32,013 nucleotides of DNA from Flavobacteriaceae bacterium UBA7433. Lineage in GTDB: Bacteria > Bacteroidota > Bacteroidia > Flavobacteriales > Flavobacteriaceae. The stretch lies in contig DLQL01000026.1 of NCBI GenBank assembly GCA_002477565.1, positions 1 through 32,013 of the forward strand, read 5' to 3'. Under the pieces are notes generated by a model. That model had not been told where the DNA came from, did no database searches, and saw only the letters and a program-made list of their open reading frames with translations. Numbering within the stretch: the first letter of the stretch is position 1; each line of letters starts with the position of its first letter. Shown in pieces: positions 1 through 7,406 of the stretch. The translations under genes and the position numbers were made by a program.

Positions 1-320
1 TAGACGGACCTGAGGTTGCGCAAGGAATTACCATGACCGCAAACGGTTTTTACGGCCCTCAAGGACGCGTACTTCGCTTGCCTCTTGCCTGTGAAACATT
101 GCATGAAAAAATAGCTTCTTTTTCTTACAAAGATTTAAAAGTTACGAACTTGGAAATGGAAACTGCAGGAATTTATGGACTTTCCAAACTACTGGGACAC
201 CGAGCTTGTTCCATGAATGCCATCTTGGCCAATAGGAAGTTGGGAATTTTTAGTGAAAATCCTCAAAAAACCATTGAAAACATGATTGCCTACGTTCTCG
301 AAAAGACAGTTCTTCTTTAA
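1..320 (+). CDS. Nucleoside phosphorylase, C-terminal part (5' end outside window)
   Basis: The frame is open from the left edge of the window, so this is the last ~105 residues of a longer gene; the first ATG inside the window (33) is not the true start. The piece contains the stretch VAQGITMTANGFYGPQGR and the block TNLEMETAGIYGL, in which Met and Glu of the EMET block contact the ribose in the PNP/UDP phosphorylase family. These enzymes split nucleosides with phosphate in purine or pyrimidine salvage in the cytosol. The spacing and the GFYGPQGR block look most like the uridine phosphorylase-type branch, but base specificity cannot be told from the C-terminus alone. The family assignment is firm; the substrate is inference. 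Confidence 0.85.
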   Translation, partial: DGPEVAQGITMTANGFYGPQGRVLRLPLACETLHEKIASFSYKDLKVTNLEMETAGIYGLSKLLGHRACSMNAILANRKLGIFSENPQKTIENMIAYVLEKTVLL

Positions 321-373
321 ATTAAAAAACAATTTCTTAACAATTCGATAACTCAAAAACCATTGCCTAGCAG

Positions 374-381
374 TAATTTTG
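374..381 (+). promoter_or_regulatory. Possible Bacteroidota -7 element (TAATTTTG)
   Basis: TAATTTTG matches TAnnTTTG exactly and lies 18 nt before the ATG of a 50-codon reading frame. No convincing -33 TTTG is found about 20 nt upstream, so this is only a candidate. Confidence 0.3.
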
Positions 382-399
382 TAGCGTAATTGTTTTTTT

Positions 400-552
400 A
401 TGAAAATCAAGTCATTCTTTTTGGGCAGTCTTTTTTTAACGCTTGCAATCGCGCCTATCACACCTTTTGAAAAGAAGGAGGATGGGTTTGTAAAGTCTTT
501 AAAAATTCTGAACGTTCACGAAACCCAAGGCCCCAAAACACTGCTGGCTTAA
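400..552 (+). CDS. Possible small secreted peptide, 50 aa
   Basis: I do not recognise this gene. An ATG opens 50 codons ending in TAA. The N-terminus (MKIKSFFLGSLFLTLAIAP) has two early lysines and a ~13-residue hydrophobic core, like a Sec signal peptide, followed by a short charged tail (TPFEKKEDG...). It has no lipobox Cys. It sits in the space between the phosphorylase gene and the convergent DUF721 gene, with a TAnnTTTG element just upstream. The coding case rests on the signal-like start and the promoter match. It is short enough to be chance, and it could be a decayed remnant of a longer exported protein. No function is proposed. Confidence 0.35.
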   Translation: MKIKSFFLGSLFLTLAIAPITPFEKKEDGFVKSLKILNVHETQGPKTLLA

Positions 553-578
553 AGCAAAACCACCCTCCTTCACAAAGC

Positions 579-603
579 GTGCTATTGCTTCTTTTGATAG
601 CAC
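579..603. repeat. Inverted repeat (7-bp arms) between convergent genes
   Basis: GTGCTAT and ATAGCAC are perfect arms around an 11-nt loop. The repeat lies between the small peptide frame and the end of the DUF721 gene on the other strand. Neither side has a T-run, so it is a weak candidate for a shared transcript end at most. Confidence 0.35.
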
Positions 604-620
604 AACAATCAAAAACACGC

Positions 621-917
621 TTACAAAAACATTATTTTTTTGATTTCCTCTTTGCCTAAGGCTTCATTCATCATCGCTCGTATTTTTTCTTTGCCATAAC
701 TGAGTTCTTCTCTCAATACAGAGGAATTCAATTTCACGTACAAGGTTGTCCCTTTTAAAGTAACTTCCTGGGTATAAGAGACCACTCCATTCCCCATCAA
801 AGAAGCCCAATTTTCCTCTATTGAAATTTTTTTCATTCCTTTGGACAGGTTGTTTTCTTTGAGCACCTCACCCATCAGATTTTTTAAGGAAAGGTATTCG
901 TTTTGACGTTTCGACAT
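621..917 (-). CDS. DUF721 / DciA-like protein
   Basis: A 98-residue protein of the DUF721 family, whose better known members (DciA) load or assist the replicative helicase DnaB in bacteria that lack DnaC. The family fold is visible: an N-terminal helical part with a conserved tryptophan (EENWASLMG), then a beta-rich stretch (YTQEVTLKGTTLYVKLNSSVLREELSYGKEKI) that resembles a KH-like fold. Its length matches the short Bacteroidota members. It lies 49 nt downstream of recF on the same strand, so the two are probably co-transcribed, and the pairing fits a role in replication and DNA repair. The family call is firm; the helicase-loading role here is inference. Confidence 0.8.
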   Translation of the reverse strand: MSKRQNEYLSLKNLMGEVLKENNLSKGMKKISIEENWASLMGNGVVSYTQEVTLKGTTLYVKLNSSVLREELSYGKEKIRAMMNEALGKEEIKKIMFL

Positions 918-966
918 GGTTTTATTTTTTGGACACAGTTTTGAGGCTTGCTTTCTTTTAAATCAG

Positions 967-2046
967 TTACAGTTGGAACATTTTGTAGGAGTGATTGATT
1001 CTTTTGACCACTTCTTCTGTTCGTTCTGCATGGGTATCAGTGATAAATATTTGCCCAAAGTCTTCATGGTTGACCAAAGCAATGAGCTGTGAAACCCTGT
1101 TTTCATCCAACTTGTCAAATATATCATCCAACAAGAGCAAAGGGGTTGTTTTTGATTCTTGTTTGATAAAATCAAATTGCGCCAATTTCAAAGCGATTAA
1201 AAATGATTTTTGTTGGCCTTGAGAACCAAATTTTTTGACTGGAAATCCTTCGATTTCGAACAACAAATCGTCTTTGTGAAGCCCCGTACTGGTGTACTGA
1301 AGCAAACGGTCTTTCTCCAGAGCGTCTTCTAACAACGTCAAAAAAGAACCTTCTTGCAGCTGAGATTTATAGCGCAACGCAACGGTTTCTTGAGCGTTTG
1401 CGATGGTTTCGTAACGTTTTTTAAAGATAGGGATAAATGCTTGTAAAAATTGACTTCTCTCTTTAAAGATGGTCGTTCCATAAAAAACCAACTGCTCGTT
1501 GTAGACTTGTAAGTTTTGAGCGTCGAAAGTTCTGTTGGCAGCAAAAAACTTGAGCAGTGCATTTCTTTGTACCAAAACCTTGTTGTAGGCAAGCAAGGCT
1601 TTTAAATAGCCTTGATTCTGTTGAGAAATCACTCCATCTACAAATTTTCGACGGGTATCACTTCCTTCTACAATCAAATCGCGGTCTGCAGGGGAAATAA
1701 TAACCAATGGAAGTTTTCCGATATGGTCAGAAAACTTGTCATAAGATTTGCCATTGCGTTTGACGATTTTTTTTTGCCCCTTTTTAAGGCTACACAAAAT
1801 CTGCTCCTCACGCTCATTGACGAGGTAATTTCCCTCCAACATAAAAAAATCTTCTCCGTGACGGATGTTCTGAATAGCTACGGAATTGAAATAGCTTTTT
1901 GCAAAAGACAAATAGTAAATTGCATCCATGACATTGGTTTTCCCAACACCGTTCCCCCCCACAAAACAATTAATTTTGTGCTCAAAATCAAATACTTGAT
2001 GGCTTAAATTTTTATAATTGACTAAGGATAGTTTTTGCAAATACAT
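967..2046 (-). CDS. recF: DNA replication and repair protein RecF
   Basis: A 359-residue SMC-like ATPase that helps load RecA on single-stranded gaps together with RecO and RecR. The Walker A motif GGNGVGKTN is at residues 30-38. The ABC-type signature region is GSQGQQKSFLIALKLAQ, and Walker B follows as PLLLLDDIFDKLDENR, all in the expected order. Length is normal for RecF (about 360). The ATG start gives the canonical opening MYLQKLSLVNYKNL, in which the first strand precedes the P-loop. It is divergent from the TPR gene and is followed by the DUF721 gene. No clear promoter motif is seen for it in the 175-nt divergent spacer. Confidence 0.96.
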   Translation of the reverse strand: MYLQKLSLVNYKNLSHQVFDFEHKINCFVGGNGVGKTNVMDAIYYLSFAKSYFNSVAIQNIRHGEDFFMLEGNYLVNEREEQILCSLKKGQKKIVKRNGKSYDKFSDHIGKLPLVIISPADRDLIVEGSDTRRKFVDGVISQQNQGYLKALLAYNKVLVQRNALLKFFAANRTFDAQNLQVYNEQLVFYGTTIFKERSQFLQAFIPIFKKRYETIANAQETVALRYKSQLQEGSFLTLLEDALEKDRLLQYTSTGLHKDDLLFEIEGFPVKKFGSQGQQKSFLIALKLAQFDFIKQESKTTPLLLLDDIFDKLDENRVSQLIALVNHEDFGQIFITDTHAERTEEVVKRINHSYKMFQL

Positions 2047-2128
2047 AGGGAAACTTTCGAATACGTAAGAATGTGCAAATTATTAAAATTTTGCCAAAAA
2101 GAGGCTTTTAAAATCCAATTAAAAAAAC

Positions 2129-2136
2129 TATTTTTG
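2129..2136 (+). promoter_or_regulatory. Possible -7 element (TATTTTTG) for the TPR gene
   Basis: TATTTTTG fits TAnnTTTG and lies in the recF-TPR divergent spacer. It is about 85 nt before the TPR ATG. The -33 position has only a T-run (TTTT near 2106), so support is partial. Confidence 0.35.
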
Positions 2137-2221
2137 CTCCTCAACATTGGAAAACGGATGATATCTCGTTGCCCCAAATTGTTAGAAAATAGCATACTAA
2201 AAACTTAAGAAATTATAAAGA

Positions 2222-2989
2222 ATGGCAACCTACAAGAAAAAAGGTCAAAAAAAAATCAACAAAGCTCCATTAGAAGCTGTAGAAAGCGACAGCACAACGG
2301 CTGAAGTATTCAACACATTAGACGAGACAGCTTCCCGTTCTGAACAATGGATTGAAAAGAATCAAAAGCCTTTGTTTTCCACTTTGCTTGCAGTGGTTGT
2401 TTTGATCTTAGGATATTTGGCATATACAACCTATATACAGGCTCCTAAAGAACTCGAAGCCGCCAATGAATTGGCCTTCCCAAAGGATCATTTTGAAAAA
2501 GCGACCTCGATGAATGTTGCGGCGGATTCAATCTACAATTTGGCGCTGCAAGGAAGCGATGGAAAATACGGTTTTGTAAACATTGCAAAAAAGTACAAGG
2601 GAACTGCTGCAGGAAATTTGGCAAATTACTACGCTGGAATCTCCTACCTAAAAACAAATGACTACCAGCAAGCCATTGTATACCTAGAAGCTTTCTCATC
2701 AGAAGACGTCCTTTTGGGACCTGCCGCATTGGGAGCAATCGGAGATGCATTTGCCAACTTGAATCAAGCTGAAGACGCTTTGGAATACTACGAAAAAGCA
2801 GCGCGCACAAAAAGCAATGTTGCCTTGACGCCTTTGTTCTTAATCAAAGCCGCCAACACTGCCTTGAAACTTGGAGCTGCAGAAAAAGCTGTGGAATTGT
2901 TTACAGAAGTAAAAGAAAAATACGCAACAACTTCCGCCGCAAAAGACATTGAAATGCATATCAACAAAGCTAAGTACGCGCAAAAATAA
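2222..2989 (+). CDS. Membrane-anchored tetratricopeptide repeat protein
   Basis: A 255-residue protein with a polar, lysine-rich cytoplasmic N-terminus (1-49), one membrane segment (about 51-71, LFSTLLAVVVLILGYLAYTTY) and a C-terminal region of TPR-like helix pairs. Recognisable repeat signatures are NLANYYAGISYLKTNDYQQAI and GDAFANLNQAEDALEYYEKA. This layout resembles YfgM/TPR_21-type proteins, which in proteobacteria act beside the SecYEG translocon as chaperone adaptors. The 4-nt gap to ribH suggests the two genes share a transcript, although no functional link is obvious. The TPR and membrane anchor are seen; the YfgM-like role is a guess. Confidence 0.8.
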   Translation: MATYKKKGQKKINKAPLEAVESDSTTAEVFNTLDETASRSEQWIEKNQKPLFSTLLAVVVLILGYLAYTTYIQAPKELEAANELAFPKDHFEKATSMNVAADSIYNLALQGSDGKYGFVNIAKKYKGTAAGNLANYYAGISYLKTNDYQQAIVYLEAFSSEDVLLGPAALGAIGDAFANLNQAEDALEYYEKAARTKSNVALTPLFLIKAANTALKLGAAEKAVELFTEVKEKYATTSAAKDIEMHINKAKYAQK

Positions 2990-2993
2990 CTGC

Positions 2994-3473
2994 ATGGCTA
3001 CGACCGATCTATCTGCTTACGATAAAACAAGCCTCCCAAACGCAAAAAAATTTCGTTTTGGGATGGTTGTTTCGGAATGGAATGAAGAAATCACCAACGC
3101 TTTGTTCGAAGGAGCTCTAGAGACTTTGAAAGCAAATGGCGCACTTCCCGAAAACATTCTCAAATGGGAGGTTCCAGGAAGCTTTGAATTGATTTATGGT
3201 GCAAAAAAAATGGTTCAGACACAAAACCTGGATGCTGTAATTGCAATTGGAAATGTCATCAAAGGGGAAACAAAACACTTTGATTTCGTCTGCGATGGAG
3301 TCTCACAAGGGATCAAAGACTTGAACATCCAACAAGAAACCCCCGTAATTTTTTGTGTATTGACGGATGACACCCGAGAACAATCCATGGCAAGATCTGG
3401 AGGTGTTCACGGTAACAAAGGGGTAGAATGTGCCGTTGCAGCCATCAAAATGGCAGTGTTGAAACAACTGTAA
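2994..3473 (+). CDS. ribH: 6,7-dimethyl-8-ribityllumazine synthase
   Basis: A 159-residue enzyme that condenses 5-amino-6-ribitylaminouracil with dihydroxybutanone phosphate to give the riboflavin precursor lumazine. Diagnostic segments are WEVPGSFEL, the phosphate and pteridine binding region AIGNVIKGETKHFDFV with the catalytic His of the HFDFV block, and GGVHGNKGVECA near the C-terminus. The ATG at 2994 is preferred over one at 2949, which would lie inside the TPR gene. The chosen start gives the usual N-terminal length for the family and leaves a 4-nt gap. No other riboflavin gene is nearby. Confidence 0.96.
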   Translation: MATTDLSAYDKTSLPNAKKFRFGMVVSEWNEEITNALFEGALETLKANGALPENILKWEVPGSFELIYGAKKMVQTQNLDAVIAIGNVIKGETKHFDFVCDGVSQGIKDLNIQQETPVIFCVLTDDTREQSMARSGGVHGNKGVECAVAAIKMAVLKQL

Positions 3474-3511
3474 GCCCCCCTCCTTTTTACAAAGCCTTAT
3501 GGAGCAATTCA

Positions 3512-3533
3512 TAAAAGTGTTTTTTCACTTTTA
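3512..3533. terminator. Weak AT-rich hairpin after ribH
   Basis: TAAAAGTG and CACTTTTA form an 8-bp stem around a T6 loop, 38 nt after the ribH stop. The stem is AT-rich with no long T-tract after it, so it is only a possible terminator. Confidence 0.3.
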
Positions 3534-3547
3534 AATTCCCACATCTC

Positions 3548-3578
3548 TTGACCGTTCGCATTAATTTCTGTAATTTTG
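3548..3578 (+). promoter_or_regulatory. Bacteroidota-type promoter for the mutL gene run
   Basis: TTG at 3548-3550, a 20-nt spacer, then TAATTTTG at 3571-3578 match the -33/-7 pattern of the Bacteroidota primary sigma factor. The predicted start of transcription (about 3585) leaves a ~16-nt leader before the ATG of the 96-residue gene. It is well placed to drive the small membrane protein gene, mutL and the following genes. Confidence 0.55.
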
Positions 3579-3600
3579 AAAGTATACAATTCCAAAAATA

Positions 3601-3891
3601 ATGTTTGGCACACCCTTTAAACAAAGAGCTCATTACGTATTCAATTACAAGCCTCGTTATTTCAACGAGCGCAAAGAACGTTTGGAAAAATTAAAGGAAA
3701 AATACGCTGATGACACTGCTGTAAAAAAAAACACCTACACCTTACATTTGAGCAAAAACAGCCTCAAAAGAGATTGGTCAAAGACAAAAAAAACAATGAC
3801 GGATGCAGACACCAACAAACGTTTGGCAATCATCATTGCCATTCTTGTAGGGATTTGTGCTTATATTTTTGAACTCCATACGCTTTTTTAA
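3601..3891 (+). CDS. Small basic membrane protein between ribH and mutL, 96 aa
   Basis: This is an uncharacterised protein. The N-terminus carries aromatic and basic residues (MFGTPFKQRAHYVFNYKPRYF), followed by a lysine-rich, probably helical stretch (about 22-70). One C-terminal membrane segment (about 74-92, RLAIIIAILVGICAYIFEL) makes it a likely tail-anchored inner-membrane protein. Its stop overlaps the mutL start by one base (TAATG), so translation of the two is probably coupled. Some relatives may carry a riboflavin synthase name because of the ribH neighbour. Nothing in the sequence supports that: it has no lumazine-binding repeats and is far too short. The function is unknown. Confidence 0.75.
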   Translation: MFGTPFKQRAHYVFNYKPRYFNERKERLEKLKEKYADDTAVKKNTYTLHLSKNSLKRDWSKTKKTMTDADTNKRLAIIIAILVGICAYIFELHTLF

Positions 3892-5714
3892 TGTCAGACA
3901 TCATCCAATTATTGCCCGATCATGTAGCCAACCAGATTGCTGCCGGAGAAGTTGTTCAAAGACCCGCGTCTGTGGTCAAAGAACTCATCGAAAATGCAAT
4001 CGATGCGGGCGCTACTGAAGTCAAATTGCTCGTCAAAGATGCTGGCAAGACCTTAATTCAAGTGATTGACAATGGCAGGGGCATGAGCGAGACGGATGCA
4101 CGCCTTTGTTTTGAAAGACATGCAACATCTAAAATCAAAGAAGCCCAAGACCTGTTTCACCTCAACACCAAAGGCTTTCGTGGAGAAGCCATGGCCTCAA
4201 TTGCAGCGATAGCCCATGTTGAGCTAAAAACCAAACAGCAGGATGAGGAATTAGGCACCTGCTTAAAAATTGAAGGATCACAAGTCATCTCTCAAGAAGT
4301 AGAAGCGACCACAAAAGGCAGCAGTGTTGCCGTGAAAAATTTATTCTTCAACATTCCCGCTCGACGAAATTTCTTAAAGTCCGACACCATTGAGACAAGG
4401 CATATCGTTACAGAATTTCAAAGAGTAGCTCTCGCCCACAAGGAGATTTCTTTTTCAATGAACCACAACCAAGCGGAAATATACAACCTAAAAGCGGGCA
4501 ACCTAAAACAACGAATCGTTGCGGTCTTGGGCGGAAAAACAAACGAAAAGCTCGTTCCAATTTCTGAGGAAACAGATGTCATCTCCATCAACGGATTTGT
4601 CGTAAAACCAGAATACGCTAAGAAGAAACGTGGCGAGCAATTCTTTTTTGTCAACAACCGATTTATCAAAAATGCCTACCTGCACCATGCTGTGAACAGT
4701 GCCTTTGAAGGATTGCTAGGAAACGGTTACCACGCTTCTTATTTTTTGTTTTTGACTGTCCCAACAGAAACAATCGATATCAACATACACCCTACGAAAA
4801 CTGAAATCAAATTCGACAATGAAAAAGTTTTGTATGCAATCATACGCGCAAGTGTAAAACACAGCCTTGGCCAATTCAATGTCGCACCCGTTTTGGATTT
4901 CAACCGAGATGCTTCGATGGATACGCCTTACGCATTGAGCAAAAAAGAACACAGCGGCAACCCGACGATTGCAGTAGACCCAAATTTCAACCCTTTTAGC
5001 GAACACAATCCCAAAAATTCTTTTGCCAATACGTCAAAAAAAGCAGCAACTGATAGTTGGGAATCTTTGTACACAGGTTTTAAAGATGAAAGCAATGCTT
5101 TTTCACAACTGAGTTTTGACTCTTCAGATGAGACCACAGCCTCTGGTAAAACTTTTCAAATTCACAACAAGTACTTGTTGAGCACCATCGTGTCCGGAGT
5201 GGTTTTGATCCACCAAAACTTGGCACACCAACGAATTTTGTACGAGAACTTTTTGGAACACATCACGGTCAAAGAAGCGGCGAGCCAGCAATTGCTGTTT
5301 CCCATCGAAATTTCATTCTCGAAGGAAGAAATTGCCGTGATCAAAGACCTTGAAGAAGACCTTGTAAGTACTGGATTTCTGTTTGAAAAAATCACAGAAG
5401 AGGCCATCGTAATAAAAGGAATTCCAACAAGCATTTCGGAAAGCCAGATTGCGAGTATTCTCGAAGAACTACTTCGCGACATCAAAGAAGAAATACCGGA
5501 CACCAGTTTTGGTCAATTGGATGTCATCTCCAAGTCTTTGGCCAAATCTTTGGCCATCAAAACGGGCAACAAACTCAATGAAAAAGAACAAGAGGCTTTG
5601 GTAAATAATTTGTTCCAATGCAAAGAGCCTTCGGTATCTCCTTATGGTAAAAAAACGTTTGAAACCTTGCAGATGGGTGAATTGGACAAATTATTCAACA
5701 CCACTAAATCTTAA
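3891..5714 (+). CDS. mutL: DNA mismatch repair protein MutL
   Basis: A 607-residue GHKL-ATPase that couples MutS mismatch recognition to downstream repair. N-terminal ATPase motifs are all present: ELIENAIDAGA (31-41), DNGRGM (60-65) and TKGFRGEAMASI (93-104). The central linker (about 335-420) is polar and variable, and the C-terminal dimerisation domain occupies about 420-600. The usual metal-binding endonuclease motif DQHAxxExxxxE is replaced by HQNLAHQRILYE at 441-452, and the CPHGRP-like motif near the C-terminus reads VSPYGKKTF. So the nicking activity of typical MutL seems to be missing. It overlaps the upstream small gene by one base and is followed 5 nt later by a rhomboid gene. Confidence 0.97.
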   Translation: MSDIIQLLPDHVANQIAAGEVVQRPASVVKELIENAIDAGATEVKLLVKDAGKTLIQVIDNGRGMSETDARLCFERHATSKIKEAQDLFHLNTKGFRGEAMASIAAIAHVELKTKQQDEELGTCLKIEGSQVISQEVEATTKGSSVAVKNLFFNIPARRNFLKSDTIETRHIVTEFQRVALAHKEISFSMNHNQAEIYNLKAGNLKQRIVAVLGGKTNEKLVPISEETDVISINGFVVKPEYAKKKRGEQFFFVNNRFIKNAYLHHAVNSAFEGLLGNGYHASYFLFLTVPTETIDINIHPTKTEIKFDNEKVLYAIIRASVKHSLGQFNVAPVLDFNRDASMDTPYALSKKEHSGNPTIAVDPNFNPFSEHNPKNSFANTSKKAATDSWESLYTGFKDESNAFSQLSFDSSDETTASGKTFQIHNKYLLSTIVSGVVLIHQNLAHQRILYENFLEHITVKEAASQQLLFPIEISFSKEEIAVIKDLEEDLVSTGFLFEKITEEAIVIKGIPTSISESQIASILEELLRDIKEEIPDTSFGQLDVISKSLAKSLAIKTGNKLNEKEQEALVNNLFQCKEPSVSPYGKKTFETLQMGELDKLFNTTKS

Positions 5715-5719
5715 AGAGC

Positions 5720-6463
5720 ATGGGTAAAATAACAGAAAGCATCAAGCACCTAATCATCATCAACGTGATTTTATTCATCGCCCCCAAACTATTTCAGGGA
5801 ATTGATCTTCAAAGTCTTTTTGCCTTGCATTTTCCTGAAAACTCAGGTTTTGGATACTGGCAATACTTGACGCATATATTTATGCACAGCCAATACTCTT
5901 TTTCCCATATCTTATTCAATATGTATGGATTGTGGGCCTTTGGAACCCCTTTGGAACAGACCTGGGGCCGCAACAAGTTTTTATTTTTTTACTTTTCAGC
6001 TGGATTGGGTGCTGGAATCATTTATACATTGGTGAACTACTACCAGTTCAACCAAATTTATGACGTATTGATTGAACTCGGACTGCAAAAGGCAGAAATT
6101 ACCTCTATTTTAGAGGCAGGACAAACCAACGACTTGCGCGTGATCAATGGGATCACACAAGAACAATTCAATCAAATCGCTTCTTTGTTTAACATGCAAG
6201 CGGTAGGAGCATCTGGAGCCATATACGGTGTGCTGGTTGCTTTTGGTATTTTGTTTCCAAATGCCAAACTCGCATTGATATTTTTCCCGGTCCCCATTGC
6301 AGCCAAATATTTTATTCCCGTGATGATTCTCGGAGATTTTTTCTTCGGAGTTACTAAGTATTCTGTAGGAAACATTGCGCATTTTGCACATATTGGAGGT
6401 GCCATCATCGGATTTGCAATCGCTTGGTATTGGAAACAAAACCAGTTTCAACGTTGGAATTAA
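5720..6463 (+). CDS. Rhomboid family intramembrane serine protease (first of two)
   Basis: A 247-residue polytopic membrane protein that should cleave transmembrane substrates within the bilayer. Catalytic features are complete: GASG at 163-166 with Ser165 as nucleophile, HFAHIGG at 221-227 with His224 as its partner, and His63/Asn67 (SHILFNMYG), which supply the oxyanion hole. A polar insert of about 50 residues (106-160) sits between two membrane segments, a feature of the Bacteroidota branch. It starts 5 nt after mutL stops and is followed by a second rhomboid gene, so all are likely on one transcript. Substrates are unknown. Confidence 0.93.
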   Translation: MGKITESIKHLIIINVILFIAPKLFQGIDLQSLFALHFPENSGFGYWQYLTHIFMHSQYSFSHILFNMYGLWAFGTPLEQTWGRNKFLFFYFSAGLGAGIIYTLVNYYQFNQIYDVLIELGLQKAEITSILEAGQTNDLRVINGITQEQFNQIASLFNMQAVGASGAIYGVLVAFGILFPNAKLALIFFPVPIAAKYFIPVMILGDFFFGVTKYSVGNIAHFAHIGGAIIGFAIAWYWKQNQFQRWN

Positions 6464-6557
6464 TGACCCATATTTGAAATGCTTAAAAAGTTGGCGATGC
6501 ATTTAAAAAAAAGTAATTTGCAAAGCACTATTACGCGCTCAGAACGCACATTTATTT

Positions 6558-7394
6558 ATGAACAAACTCTTAGAAAAATACAGAACCGCTGGTATCGTTG
6601 AGAAATTGATATCCCTCAATGTCGCTGCATTTTTGTTGACTTATTTGACAAATACACTGGGTTATTTATTCATTGCTGACAACAACTTGATTTTTGAATG
6701 GTTTTCTATGCCGGCAAACTTAAACCGCTTTGCTATGCGTCCTTGGACAATTTTGAGCTATGGGTTTTTACACGGGGGCTTTTTTCACCTTTTGTCAAAT
6801 ATGTTTGTGCTTTATTATATAGGCGAACTGTTTGTCTCTTATTTCTCAGCGCGACAGTTGGTGTCTTTTTACCTATACGGGTCTTTTTTTGGTGGTCTTT
6901 TGTATTTGTTTAGTTACAATTTTTTTCCTGCGCTTCAGGAGCAAGACAGCAATCTCGTTGGGGCTTCTGCCGCTGTAATGGCTATTTTTGTCGGTCTTGC
7001 TACCTACTTGCCCAATTACGAACTCCGACTTCGATTTGTCGGCTATGTAAAACTGTGGGTTTTGGCAGCTATTTTTTTAGGAATTGACTTGATTCAAATT
7101 CCCTCAGGGAATGCAGGAGGGCATTTGGCCCACTTAGGAGGCGCCTTGTTTGGCTATTTTTCCGTGAGGCAATTGGGAAACAAACCCCGCAAAACCAAAA
7201 GAACGACTGACAAATGGTTCTCTTTTAAAAAACCGCTTAAAACCGTCTACAAATCCAAGGTAAAAACCAAGAAAAAACCAGCCGCCACAAATCAAGAACA
7301 AATAGACCACATTCTCGATAAAATTAGCAAATCCGGATACGATTCTTTGAACCAACAAGAAAAAGACTTGTTGTTTCGTCAAGGAAAAAAATAG
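6558..7394 (+). CDS. Rhomboid family protein with DUF6576-like tail (second of two)
   Basis: A 278-residue rhomboid homologue. His77/Asn81 (FHLLSN) and His192 (HLAHLGG) are present. The serine motif is GASA (135-138), with Ser137 kept but the following glycine replaced by alanine, so activity is possible but not assured. After the last membrane segment (about residue 205) comes a basic linker rich in Lys, Thr and Pro. A short acidic module follows (EQIDHILDKISKSGYDSLNQ through LLFRQGKK), matching the DUF6576 pattern seen at the end of many Bacteroidota rhomboids. It follows the first rhomboid after a 94-nt gap and precedes the EEP hydrolase by 12 nt. Confidence 0.9.
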   Translation: MNKLLEKYRTAGIVEKLISLNVAAFLLTYLTNTLGYLFIADNNLIFEWFSMPANLNRFAMRPWTILSYGFLHGGFFHLLSNMFVLYYIGELFVSYFSARQLVSFYLYGSFFGGLLYLFSYNFFPALQEQDSNLVGASAAVMAIFVGLATYLPNYELRLRFVGYVKLWVLAAIFLGIDLIQIPSGNAGGHLAHLGGALFGYFSVRQLGNKPRKTKRTTDKWFSFKKPLKTVYKSKVKTKKKPAATNQEQIDHILDKISKSGYDSLNQQEKDLLFRQGKK

Positions 7395-7406
7395 CTTTCA
7401 TTGCGC

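Noticed and set aside
2949..2993. Upstream ATG for ribH
   Set aside because: It lies inside the end of the TPR gene and adds 15 residues with no family counterpart; the ATG at 2994 gives the normal length.
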